From the NCBI RefSeq assembly GCF_051020955.1, contig NC_135022.1, positions 13,440,466-13,504,465 of the forward strand: a stretch of 64,000 bases of DNA, in the 5' to 3' direction. The notes beneath the pieces are model-generated. The model was not told the origin of the DNA. It searched no databases and saw only the letters and a program-made list of their open reading frames with translations. Positions within the stretch are counted from its first letter, which is position 1, and every line of letters begins with the position of its first letter. Shown here in pieces: positions 34,530 to 45,320 of the stretch. Source of the DNA: Megalopta genalis (Eukaryota > Arthropoda > Insecta > Hymenoptera > Halictidae). The translations under genes were made by a program, and so were the position numbers.

Positions 34530-35180
34530 GTCGCAAATGAATAACGATGCATCTTTATGCGAGCTTCTGTTCGCAGGAAACAGGAGCCAGTTGACAATTT
34601 CTTTCTTTCTGCAATAATTTAACTAGATTGATACACTTTTCTTTTAATCTTTCTTTTGCTTCAGATTACAACTACACATTTTTATGCAGAATGAAACTTG
34701 TCTGCATCAATTGTAAGAAGCAGTAGCCTAGCATTTTCTTTCTTTTCGTCGCACTTTTTGTAGATGGATACACTTTTCCTTTAATCTTTCTATTCTGTCG
34801 AATTAGAACTACTTATTTTTATTGTAAATACGCAATAACGATTAGACTGTGGGTCTTTGTGCAAAATAAAAATTGCTTGCATCAATAATTACAATTATTG
34901 TAAGAAGCAATAGCCATTTAGAAATTTCTTCCTCTATTTAATCTTACAAATCACTGAGGTTAATGATGGTACGAAAACAAAATATTTTTACAAATGTATT
35001 GAGTTTTTGAGTTTCTTTATATTTCGAAAAATATTTTAATTATTATAAAGATATAATTTTAGGTCGCCCTTAACACTACAACGCTACTCATGCCGAAAAA
35101 TGGAAAGGGGTCGTTCTAGAATCAACACGTAATATTACTTCTACTCGTTTTTTCATAAATGCATAAAATCCCCAGTTTAA
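34530..35180 (-). mobile_element. Cluster of ~200-bp family fragments
   Basis: At least three partial reversed members: TTTTTATGCAGAATGAAAC near 34678, TAGACTGTGGGTCTTTGTGC at 34843 with AAAATAAAAATTGCTTGCAT, and a closing AAATGCATAAAATCCCCAGT near 35157. Boundaries are approximate. Confidence 0.5.
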
Positions 35181-35184
35181 CGAT

Positions 35185-36690
35185 GATATTATAAAACTGA
35201 TCTTTCACACACACAAAATTTTCTGACGGTTTCACAAACTAACAATGTATTGTACAAATACAGAAGATATACAAATCAATATACGTGTAAAAAATTGCTC
35301 ACATTTGTTCGCTTCTCTACGAAGTTGCGGAATCAATTAACTTGTACAATGTAGTCACTTGTTCACGGAAAAACAGATTGAGAAACTTACGAAATGCAGA
35401 GATTATCAGTTTGAATTCTAAATATTTATATTTTCTTCGAAGTTCTATAAGACAACCTTTGTATGATTGTTAGATAAGTTAAATAAGAGAGATAATCAAT
35501 TCAGCTTACTAACATTGTCCTTTACGGCCTTGTTACCGTTTAAATTATACTTGGACATCTCACTGTTTCGATAAAGACATTTGCTTTACATTTTTCATCG
35601 ATATTCATTCGGTGCAACGCTGCGTCATCCGTAATGAGAGGTAGTACTCGATTTGACGCAATATTGAGTCATCCGTCGCGAAGATGCTATCATGAGACAC
35701 GGCTTTCCGTCGCACAAAGCCATTCGGAGTTTCGTTCATGCAACCAAACGCAGCGATGTCGTCCAACAAGTCCTCGCGATCTTTGAACCACAATGACACT
35801 TTTGCTTCAGTTTCCAAACTGTGTTTGTGCGTAACAATGTCGACCTTGATGATGTAGAATGCGCGTTCAAAAGGAATTTGCCGAGCTTAGGGATCACGTG
35901 GATTCTATCCGTTCTCCGGATCGGTAAAAATCTCCCTAAAGTTTGTCCAACCATTTTAGCTCCGTCCTACGTTCGAAATCAAGGCGTGACCTGAAATACA
36001 GTTCAGGTGGTTAGCAAAGCGTTAACACAAGCTCCCGCACCTACCGGCTTTAGAAATTCACAAATAGATGTTCCTAACGATTTATTTGCCAATTAGTAGT
36101 CGGTGTATGCATGCGCGCGTGTATTGTACATCTGGACAAAAAGGATATTTCCCAACCGTGGACGCTCTTTGAAAAATCGGCTCTTTTATGGTTTATACCG
36201 CTTTCACAGTTTCACGTCTTCGTTTGAAATAGGAGATCATTTCAGATCATGATTGAAAGTATAGAACGAAAATTGGCGAATTAGCCGAGAAAAGCATCAT
36301 TTTTAATGGTGTGCGAGGATTAAAAATCTTGAAAATTAGATGACTAGTGTACTATTTAAAGTGAGAAATATGTCAAATAGACAATAATCGGACTGGAATT
36401 TCAGTAGAACAGATACAGACACAATTTTATTAACAACTTATTTAAAGTAATCGTAGTCTCCGTTTACGAACTTCGACGATTATTGGTTATGTAAAAATAA
36501 TAGAATTATAGAAAAAGTTTATCAAGCAAATATCAATGGAATAAATTCGTGATGCACTGTCCAAACTGAAAATATGTCAATAATATATGGGTTCGTAGCG
36601 TACTGAATTAAGTCTTTCACAGATGTCAATACTTGGATTAAAGATGGATTAAGAATATTAGCAATAAGAAAGCCAAGGAGACCAAGAAAA
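35185..36690. other. No gene recognised
   Basis: Mixed AT-rich and moderate-GC sequence. Reverse frames at 35605-35817 and 35736-35954 overlap in different registers and are unrecognised. Confidence 0.35.
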
Positions 36691-36850
36691 CCAGGAGATA
36701 CGATTATTCGAGCCTTGCGGCTCGTTTTTATAGTTATCCAAATTATATAATTATAATATATAATATTATATTATATTATATATATATAATTATAATTATT
36801 ATATAATTATAATATATAATATTATATTATATTATATATATAATTATATA

Positions 36851-36908
<58 letters not shown>

Positions 36909-36968
36909 CTTCCCAAATTATCCATTTTTGTGTACAATCTGAGCGCCAGTTAGAAAGAATTTACTGTA
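36691..36968. mobile_element. Foldback MITE, left-truncated, AT-expanded loop
   Basis: GGAGATACGATTATTCGAGC and the right arm CCCAAATTATCCATTTTTGT to ATTTACTG-TA match the foldback family. The left ~40 bp are missing and the loop is replaced by about 150 bp of AT dinucleotide and related repeats (36758-36905). Confidence 0.7.
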
Positions 36969-36999
36969 TTGCTGATTCGTAACTTTTTGAATCATCTGA

Positions 37000-38230
37000 A
37001 ATTACACGTTATTCAATAGCAGTGTAATATTATCATTTTTAAGCGGTTCTTTGTTCTTACGTTTCATGTTTATCACATTAATAATAGTTCGTAAGCGTAA
37101 CAAATGTTTATTTCACATTGTTTATTCGTTTTGCGAATTATTTTTCATTATCAAAAGTGGAATATTCTCATCCAAGAAGTTGGTTGTCAGACACTTTTCG
37201 ACTAATTATCCTACTGAAAAGTTACATTATTGTTCCGCAGCAATATGTACCGCACGCTTCCTAATATGTTCCTGCATTAAATTACAATAAGTGGCGCTGC
37301 TCATTAGGCCTGAAACGAACACGACGTTAGCTTTTCCATTGTAGTCAATATCACCACGGATTATTGTACTCCCTCCATTCGTTCCCCGGTGAACTTTTCT
37401 TATTTCCTACTATTTTATGCAAACAAAACTTTCGTAAGTAACTCAAAAAAAAAGTAACTCCAAATAATCATATATTTCCTATTCTTTTACTTATATTTTA
37501 CTTGCTAACTGATGCAAATATTTCATTTTAGCCAATGAAATGCGGCAATTGTGTGTTAGTAATTTTCTTTGATCAACGACGACGCTAATGCGAAGCTTGT
37601 TCGACGGCATTCCGCAAGACCGCAGCTTTTGTTACAGACAAACATGGTAGAAAAATTGATCCAAATAAAAATCGTTGCAAATAAATTTTGATTAAAAGTT
37701 TTTCTTCTTTCACTAAGCCGCTGCTTTTTTTGTACGTTTAAGTATAGTACTGCAATTGTATTGTACATATTTTATAAATCAACATAATTGAAATAATGAA
37801 ACAGTATTATTTTATATTCATCTTTTGTACGTGCGTTATATTGAAACAATTCGATCTACTTGTTTAATTTCATGAAGAAATTATTAAATGGAAAAGCCTC
37901 TAAATGAGTGTCCATATTATTTTATATTCGAACTATTAAGCCCTAAACGTGACTAATTAATAAACTGTATGATTATATATGTACGCTTGAAAGAAGAAGT
38001 TTATATACAAATTTCTCGTGGAAACATTTTTGTAATCTCAGAAACTGTGAAAGAAGAAATCGGAAACTAGTAATTTTGACCATAATTTAATTTTTAGCAA
38101 CAACGTGGCGGAAGTATTTTACTCGGTTATTTCTCCTTCGTAATCGACATACTTAATAAGGTAAATCTTGTATACTCGTATCAAAATCATCGTGCAAAGT
38201 GAAATATAAAATAACATCTAACCCGCATAG
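37000..38230. other. AT-rich stretch, no gene recognised
   Basis: Read on both strands; only frames under 80 codons, none recognisable. Confidence 0.4.
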
Positions 38231-38239
38231 AGTGACATA

Positions 38240-38525
38240 CAGCGAGGAGCGAAACCGAGTTAACACTTTTAAAACGGTGTAACTTTTTTAAAACTGTCTT
38301 TAAAAAAACGGTCCGAATATCTTGATTTTTTTCTGCAAATGTTAGAGAGACTGTATATAATGTATATAATGTATATAATGACTATATGACACTGTATATA
38401 ATGACTATAATACTTTGTTTTTTAACTAGTCCCTTTAACGTTTGCAGAAAAATTCAAGTTGCTTAGACCAGTTTTGAAAAAGTTGTACCGCTTTAAAAGT
38501 GTTCACTCGGTTTCGCTTCTCGCTG
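38240..38525. mobile_element. MITE with CAGCGAG ends
   Basis: Left CAGCGAGGAGCGAAACCGAG and right CTCGGTTTCGCTTCTCGCTG are inverted repeats with one mismatch, continuing inward as ACACTTTTAAAACGG and AACTTTTTTAAAACTG for about 57 bp. TA precedes the left end and TG follows the right, so a TA duplication with one change is likely. The inner sequence links it to 4321-4909 and 16568-17237. A short TATAATGTA repeat fills the loop. Confidence 0.8.
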
Positions 38526-38559
38526 TGAATGTAGCTTCCGAACAGCTGCAAAAAATCGG

Positions 38560-39430
38560 TGAAAAATGACGGACCCTTATCGGAATTATGATCGCAGATT
38601 TGCATATTCATGATGGGACACGACAGCGTCAAGGATCCGAGGAAAGTACGCGCTCGTATCGTGTGTCACTGAAATTTGTCAGGTTATCCGCATTAAAGGT
38701 AGACACAAGTGACTCGAGGCTCGGCTTCTCCGTTGAAGGAAGACGCTTGGTCTTTCGGAGAGTAAACGGCACAATTAGGCTCGAATATCGCCGCAACGAC
38801 AGGCTACGTGTTCCCGACACGAGCGCCGATATTACTTTCGACGCCGTCCGCCTAATATCCCTTCGCCCGAAGGTGAAAAACATGGTGAAGGAGGAAGATT
38901 GAAAGGGAAAGGACAGCGGAGTGTTTGTCGAGTAACGCGAAACCACGAGCGAGGGCCGCCGGTCTCGGCACGGCGGACCCCCTGATTTTCCAAACCCTTA
39001 TTGATATAATGTAATATTAATGCTCGAAACGCTAGTCCCGGCACGCTTACTCTCCGCAAATATTGGAGAGTATCCCCGGCCAAAGAAAATACCGGGCCGC
39101 CGCGCCGCCTCGGAAAATTGTATGCCGCGCGATGAAAAAACGCTTCGGCGCGGCTCTTTGATCGCCCCGGGATTCCCGACACGTAATTTTAGAAATTGTC
39201 TGCGCTCCACCTGGAAAGAATACCCACCGCGAATCGATCGAGGCTTGGCGACCGATCGGCCCCTCCATTTGCACGCGAAGTCTCCCGGCTAATTAAACAG
39301 AGATCTCTCGTGCGCCTCGGAAACTCTTCTCCTTCGACGCTTTCGCTTGCCTACTCGAAAACCACAAAATCACATCGAGTCGAGGTAATTTGTTTAACGA
39401 AACGGGAAGTCGAGATTTGCGGTATTAATT
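38560..39430. other. GC-rich island, no gene recognised
   Basis: Frames of 70 to 116 codons overlap on both strands; no domains recognised. Confidence 0.35.
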
Positions 39431-39705
39431 AGTCTTTCGATCCTCTTTCATTTGTACGCGCCATCCGTCGATGTGACAATTAATTGCGAGGTCTGGATAA
39501 ATCATTCCTGTCGGGCAAATAATGAACGAAAGCGCCTGTCGTGTTTGCACGCTATTTTACAATGTTTTTGGCTTATCGATAGTGCGTTTTTATGTGCCAC
39601 TGTATTCGCTACTATATAAATCAAGCAATTTACAATTTACAAAATATCCTCATGGCTGGTATTTTACCTTTCGCGATTATAAGCATTCTTCGATAGTTGT
39701 GTCAT

Positions 39706-39790
39706 TCAAGGATGGTGGAGCCTCGATTATTCGAATTAAAAAGGGAAATGTAGACGTTCGAATAACGGAACAGTTACATAGTCACAAAGA
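39706..39790. mobile_element. Possible pogo-like remnant
   Basis: GGAGCCTCGATTATTCGAAT and GTTCGAATAACGGAACAGTT resemble the CTCGATTAT-type ends of pogo/Tigger-like elements and 61640-61712. Weak. Confidence 0.25.
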
Positions 39791-39799
39791 TAGTCTAAC

Positions 39800-40790
39800 A
39801 CCTTGCTTGACCAATTGCTGTGCCTTTAGTTTGCTTTCGAGCTTAATTAAATTTTCTTTATTAAAAGATAAACAAAATAAAAGAATACTCATATTTATCG
39901 AATACGGCATATTAAATTTTTGTATTCAAAGATGAGGAAAAGAAAAAACAGGAAGAAATTTCGTACAACTAATTTGATAAATACAAAGATAATTATATAT
40001 TCGAAATGAGTGGAGCAAAAATTAAAATCTCTATAAATCTTGCTGAAAAAGAAGAATTAAATATCATTTGCAGATTTATTGCTATACGTCATTTTTAGTG
40101 AAATGTGTTATCATTTTGACGCACTGAATTTCCGTAAAAATACTCTTTTTCAGATATAATTGTTTCGATTAACTGAATTCGGTTCTATTTAATTTGTTCA
40201 TGTCTACGGTGATATTTTGCACGTTTGTATAAACACAAAGTCTTGGTATTGAATAGATAAAAATCACGTTAACTTTCAAGTGTGCTATCTTTTTGTCGCT
40301 GAGTGCATTATTATTGGCTTCATTATTATACGCGTATCACTTTTATTAAAATTAGGTCAAATGGACGATTATGGTTTATACTGATAGATGTTTATGTGAC
40401 ATAGGAATTGTCCAAGTTAACTTTAAGAAATATAAACCAGACGAAACTGTCTCAGCTCTTTTAATACCTGTAATAAGTTAAAAATATTGTAACAATACCC
40501 ACAAATCCTTTTAATGTTCTCTATAGTTTTGTATTCGACCTATTAACTTTTGTCTACTGATAATAAAATCATCGATGATATTTAGCTATGCAAATTGAAT
40601 TTATGTCTTGAGGTTCGTGCATGCTGGTTTCCGAGATACATAAATCTTTCACGCCTATTTAAAAAACTCGAACTATACAAGGTTAACAAAAAGAAATTGA
40701 TGTCACCAATGTACGCGAAGTAATCGGCCAAAGTGTTGAACATCCATACTGTGCTTCGTTTGCAATTCAAACGTGTAAACTCAAATTTCT
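39800..40790. other. AT-rich stretch, no gene recognised
   Basis: Nothing supported on either strand. Confidence 0.4.
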
Positions 40791-41035
40791 TTCAAATTTC
40801 CGACTCCTCCTTTTCCCGATTTCCGTGGCTCGCCAATAAATAAACAAAGGGACTTAGGAGCCGACGGGGAAGAGAAACGCGATAGATGGGCTCGAATAGA
40901 CATCGCTAATATTCGGCAGCCGCGAACCTCGGTTCTAAGTTATGACCGATGCGGAAAATGAGGTCCTGATCCCGGGGGAACCGAACGCGGTAACGTATCG
41001 TCGACTTCCCGGAATCTCGCGTGGCATTATGTTAT

Positions 41036-41216
41036 ATGGGTATAAATAACCGAACAGGAGCAATAATACGTAATAATATATCAGTCGGGATTTTAGTGGT
41101 GCAGCCAGCTCGGTTGGCCCAGCGGTCGTAATTCATCGCGCAACCCGGCTCACGCCGCACCGTATCCGGCACACGCGGCTCTATACAGACGTGCACACAC
41201 CGAACCATACGCGCCG
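41036..41216 (+). promoter_or_regulatory. Candidate core promoter and non-coding first exon
   Basis: GGGTATAAATAACC (TATA-like at 41041), a TCAGTC initiator-like motif at 41081, then about 130 bp of GC-rich sequence ending GCC|GTAAGT, a good splice donor at 41216. The TATA to initiator distance (about 42 bp) is longer than usual. It lies at the 3' edge of the GC-rich island 40800-41290. Speculative without transcript evidence. Confidence 0.2.
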
Positions 41217-41420
41217 TAAGTTTTTGAGATCATGCGAGTTTGACAGTGGCAGCGTTTTCGATCGACGTATGAACGTCGCACAGTGCTCCGAACTGCCAAG
41301 AATTTTCCTTGATCTTTCTTGAACAGTATTCTATTGGGTTGGCAACTAAATAATTGCCGATTTCAGTTATAGATGTCTCTCACTCCCATTTTTATGATAT
41401 CCGTAAATGTTATATTATAA

Positions 41421-41421
41421 A

Positions 41422-41467
<46 letters not shown>
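41421..41467. repeat. (ATT)n microsatellite inside the mariner relic
   Basis: About fifteen ATT triplets following the first left end; a shorter run follows the second at about 41621-41648. Confidence 0.9.
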
Positions 41468-41473
<6 letters not shown>

Positions 41474-41676
41474 CATATATATAATATATAATATATAATC
41501 CGTCAAAATTGAAAGCCGTAGGTGCCAAATATTGCGTTGGCAACTAAGTAATTGCCAATTTCAGTTATAGATGTCTCTCACTCCCATTTTTATGATATCC
41601 GTAAATGTTATATTATAAAATTATTATTATTGTTATTATTATTATTATGTTATTTTTTATTATCCGTGAACGTTAG

Positions 41677-42052
41677 CAACTGGACAAATTGAATGCAGCG
41701 GTCAAGGAAAAGCGACTAGAATTGGTCAATCGTAAAGGTGCCATTTTCCAGCAGGACAATGCTAGGCCGCACACGTCTTTGTCCACTCGGCAAAAATTCA
41801 TGGATATTGGTTGGGAATTGATGTTACACCCACCATATTAGCCCTGATCTCGCGCCATCGGATTACCACTTATTTCAATCCCTGGACAACCCCGTTCGTG
41901 GTAAAACTTTTAACGACGATGACGCTGTAAAATCTCACTTCACTCAGTTTTTGGCCGAAAAGGATCAGACTTTCTACGAGCGTGGAATTTTCAAGTTGTC
42001 GGAGAGATGGCAAAAGGCCGTCGAACAAAATGGAAAATACATTACAGATTAA
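41677..42052 (+). pseudogene. mariner transposase, C-terminal remnant with frameshift
   Basis: From 41677 the frame reads QLDKLNAA, then QQDNARPH, which holds the second catalytic Asp. After HPPY a one-base insertion near 41839 shifts the frame, which resumes as PDLAPSDYHLF and continues to the TAA at 42050. The spacing between the Asp of QDN and the Asp of SDY is 34 residues once the shift is bridged, the DD34D pattern of mariner. A TAG precedes the region. The DNA-binding domain and first catalytic Asp are missing, so it cannot be functional. Confidence 0.93.
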
Positions 42053-42387
42053 ACTTCGTTCCAAGTAAAAAGAAATTTTTTATTTCATTGAACAAATCGG
42101 CAATTACTTAGTTGTCAACCCAATATGTATGATGATTTGATTAATTCGCAAACGAGAATCTTCACGTAATGTATAACGTAAAAAGTTTTTATACTAAACC
42201 ATCAAATGATTGGAAAAGAGAGATTGAACATTTAATGAGTTTTTAAAGAAGAACGCGGTGTTCTTTGTAAATCGGCCACTCTATTTTCGTCTCGATACCC
42301 CTCGATCGGTTGCGGTTTGTTTACCAGTGTTTAGTTTATCGTTATTCTAAAGCAGTGCTCCTCCAACGTGGCACAGCGGCCTAAAGT

Positions 42388-42523
42388 AAAATTTTAACTA
42401 AGCAAAATGATCTTGGTTATTATATATTCCACTATTAGTTAGAATTTTACTTTATATATATATATATATCTCCAAATAGTGGAATATATAATAACCAAGA
42501 TCATTTTGCTTAGTTAAAATTTT
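42388..42523. repeat. Perfect-looking hairpin, ~49-bp arms
   Basis: AAAATTTTAACTAAGCAAAA...CCACTATT (42388-42436) is mirrored by AATAGTGG...TTTTGCTTAGTTAAAATTTT (42475-42523) around a TA-rich loop. Confidence 0.85.
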
Positions 42524-42547
42524 ATATATATATATATCACTTAAATA

Positions 42548-42765
42548 CAACATCTAAGTTATTTCTGTTACAACGAAAGGTGTGAAAAAATGAGAAAGTT
42601 GTGTTTAAATATGGTTTCGATGTATATATTATATGTTATAATTGTAATTTGAATTAATTATTTAACGATTCTTTGTTACCATCAAATTCACGCATCGAAA
42701 TCATTTAAACATCACTTTGTCATTTTTTCACATTTTTCATTGTAACAGGAACAACTTAGATGTTG
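42548..42765. repeat. Inverted repeat, ~74-bp arms
   Basis: CAACATCTAAGTTATTTCTG...TTTCGATG (42548-42622) faces CATCGAAA...AACAACTTAGATGTTG (42693-42765). Arms are imperfect, with about ten mismatches. Probably a foldback element. Confidence 0.8.
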
Positions 42766-42780
42766 AATTTAAATAAATCA

Positions 42781-42893
42781 CACTCAATAAAATTAAGATC
42801 ACATTATGTATAATTATAATTATAACTATAATTATAATTAATAAAACAGGAACATAAACATAAACTAAGTGATTTTAATTTTATTGAGTTGCT
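42781..42893. repeat. Inverted repeat, ~24-bp arms
   Basis: CACTCAATAAAATTAAGATC (42781) faces GATTTTAATTTTATTGAGTTG (ending 42893). Third palindrome in a row. Confidence 0.75.
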
Positions 42894-42899
42894 GATTCT

Positions 42900-44190
42900 C
42901 GTAATTTTTACTATTAGAAATCACTACTATGCAGATATATAAATATACGATTTTAATATAATAATTTAAATACATATTTTAATTGTAACTATAATATATA
43001 TATATAATATCTTTACATAAAGTGAAAAATACTAACAAGTGGGTATGAATAATACAAAATATGAGAAATAAATAAGTACTTCTAATATACATAGGTTCGC
43101 ATAGAGGAAAATATAACGACAAAAATCGGTTTGCTCAGCCAGAATGCGTCACACATGAGAAAAGGGGGAAGTGCTTGTGAAAGAAAAGAGAAAAACCCGG
43201 GGATAAAATTGAATGCAACAGCTCTGGAGGAAAATAATAGATGCTGGGAAAATGAGAAAAAGAGGGATGCTGTGCAAGATGGGATTATATATAAAACAGT
43301 TTATGGGGAAATCTAGATAATTAAAAATGGTGTAGATAATTAAACAGCGCTTAAAGAGAAGGATGTAAGGAGATGGGAGTAAAAAAGAAGTGTTGGAATG
43401 TAAATGTAGAGTGCTGGAAAAGAACGGGGAACGAGTTGCGAAGGTCAGAAATAAGAAGTGTAAGGTAAAGAACTATACCGAGGAAAAATGTGCAGATCAA
43501 TAACAAAATAAGGACAAGTACAAATATGTGAGAGAGACAAAGATACTAGAATTACAAAACCGCAGATATCGTAGTGGAATATTATGTGTACATCAGAATC
43601 GAAATGTAAAAAGATTAGAAAAATTCCAAAATGACCCCACATTTTTCTCGATTTATTAAGATTATTAACAAAAGAAATATATCTCTGTTCAGCCTACATT
43701 TAATACAATTTACTTAGAAAATGTTTATTTTGTGCACGAATGACATGAATGCGAAGTATGGATACATTGGTATTGCATCATTTTCGTATACGCTTAGCTT
43801 TGAATTTTCGAGAAGGAACAATTTTATGATTGTAACCAAAATTCGAGTTCTGTAGCTAATTTATAAATCGTAAGCATTTTTTGATAAATGAGGGACATTG
43901 TCAGAAAATATGATTTATATTATCCTGCATTTAGGTTATTGTCACTAAACTTGAACGCTTTGCACTCGGAGAATTTTCTTAGCAACAACTGTAATATATT
44001 CATTTATGAATTATTTGATAAGTATCAAATCAAATTCTATATGAAACAAAATAGTCTGAATAAAACAATAACATAAAAAGATCGCTCTATTTAAATAGAG
44101 CTTGGTATGAATGTTTATCGCTAAAAATGTTGTGCAATAAAAATTGTTTATCTCGACAGTAGCATAATTAGTAGCAAGTCATGTTATGCG
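42900..44190. other. AT-rich stretch, no gene recognised
   Basis: Frames under 70 codons only. A purine-rich segment at 43140-43460 is notable but unassigned. Confidence 0.35.
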
Positions 44191-44213
44191 CACCGGGGTG
44201 CAATGGGTTAAGT
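44191..44213. mobile_element. Possible solo TTAA element end
   Basis: GGGGTGCAATGGG-TTAA looks like the terminus of another TTAA-type element just upstream of the piggyBac-type MITE at 44218. The partner end was not found. Confidence 0.25.
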
Positions 44214-44217
44214 TCGT

Positions 44218-44507
44218 TTAACCCTAGAAAGATAACCATATGAAAACGTACGTAAAAGATAACCATACGCTTCAGAGGCGCATGCTTTTCTAAGGCGTCA
44301 ATTTTATACTAACAATGGATATTTATTTAAGTTAATCTAGTCATTTTAAAGGTTTGGCATTATTGTAAAAATAAAATGCATTTCTATTATATTTTTTTAT
44401 ATTTTAAGTAATTTTAAACTTCAATCACTAGACCTCTATGAAAAATTAACAAAAATCAACAGTCTTCGCAGGCGCCTCTGCGACGTAGGTTATCTTTCTC
44501 GGGTTAA
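44218..44507 (+). mobile_element. piggyBac-type MITE, copy 3
   Basis: TTAA-CCCTAGAAAGATA to TATCTTTCTCGGG-TTAA, 290 bp. Two private changes by eye (GAAAACGTACG, and TTTCTATTAT in the middle). Confidence 0.92.
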
Positions 44508-44509
44508 AG

Positions 44510-44940
44510 ATCGAAAAAATGGTTCGCGAATTTCTGGAGCGGACTTGATTTCTAACTTCTTCCAAGACAAATTCTATCAGCGACGCTAATAATTTAGCTT
44601 TATCAATGGCTTCGGGAAGCTTGACATGTGTCCTAAGAATTTATGTAAGAATCGAAGCCGAGCAATCAAGAACAACCCCTTTAGAGTAGCGTCAGCGGAG
44701 GGAGTTAACTTCCCGGCTCGATTACACAGGGAGAGGTTTGGGATATCCGAGATTTCATCATCATAATTTTCCAGGCCATTAACTCATAGGGGAGCGAGCA
44801 CGATCCGCTTTGCATAAGAAGTTTAACAATCTCTACGCGTTCGGATGCCGCGCATTCAACCCCGCGAATTTCCATGGGGAATGGAGTCGCGTATCGTGAA
44901 GAGTTCACATTTAATTAACGCGGCGGAACCAAGAACTGAG
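44510..44940. other. Moderate-GC stretch, no gene recognised
   Basis: One reverse frame of 67 codons, unrecognised. Confidence 0.35.
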
Positions 44941-45049
44941 TAATATTTATGGAAACAATATTTTAAATATTATTTTGAATAATAAATCCTTCAAGATTGG
45001 CATAAAATAATATTTGAAACAATAAACGAAGTTGCAATCAATAATTCAA

Positions 45050-45320
45050 AGCATGAAATAGAATATATTATTTTGGTCACCTATAACTATAATAAGACGT
45101 AAAATAGTATATTTTCTTTTGATAATCTAACCATAAGACGTAAAATAGAATATTTTATTTTGACAATTTAAAACCTAAAATAGAATATCTTATTCTGACA
45201 ATTTAGAACATAGATAGAATATTTTATTTTCGTAATCTCTATTATAAAACATAAAGTAGAATATTTCATTTTGATAATTTAAATTTTGGATCATAAAACA
45301 TAAAATATGTTATTTTAAAA
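45050..45320. repeat. Diverged ~45-60-bp tandem repeat
   Basis: AAAATAGAATATTTTATTTTG-like units recur about five times (near 45100, 45150, 45180, 45215 and 45255), separated by AATTTAAAAC/ATAA-rich spacers. Confidence 0.6.

Larger units (their letters stand above)
41332..42125 (+). mobile_element. Internally deleted mariner element with doubled 5' end
   Basis: TA target duplications flank TTGGGTTGGCAACTAAATAA at the left and TAGTTGTCAACCCAA at the right, clear mariner inverted ends. A second left terminus (TTGCGTTGGCAACTAAGTAA, also after TA) starts at 41532 and repeats the first ~110 bp including ATGTCTCTCACTCCC. About 800 bp against the usual ~1.3 kb, so the N-terminal half of the gene is gone; the joint is at an (ATT)n run. 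Confidence 0.92.
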
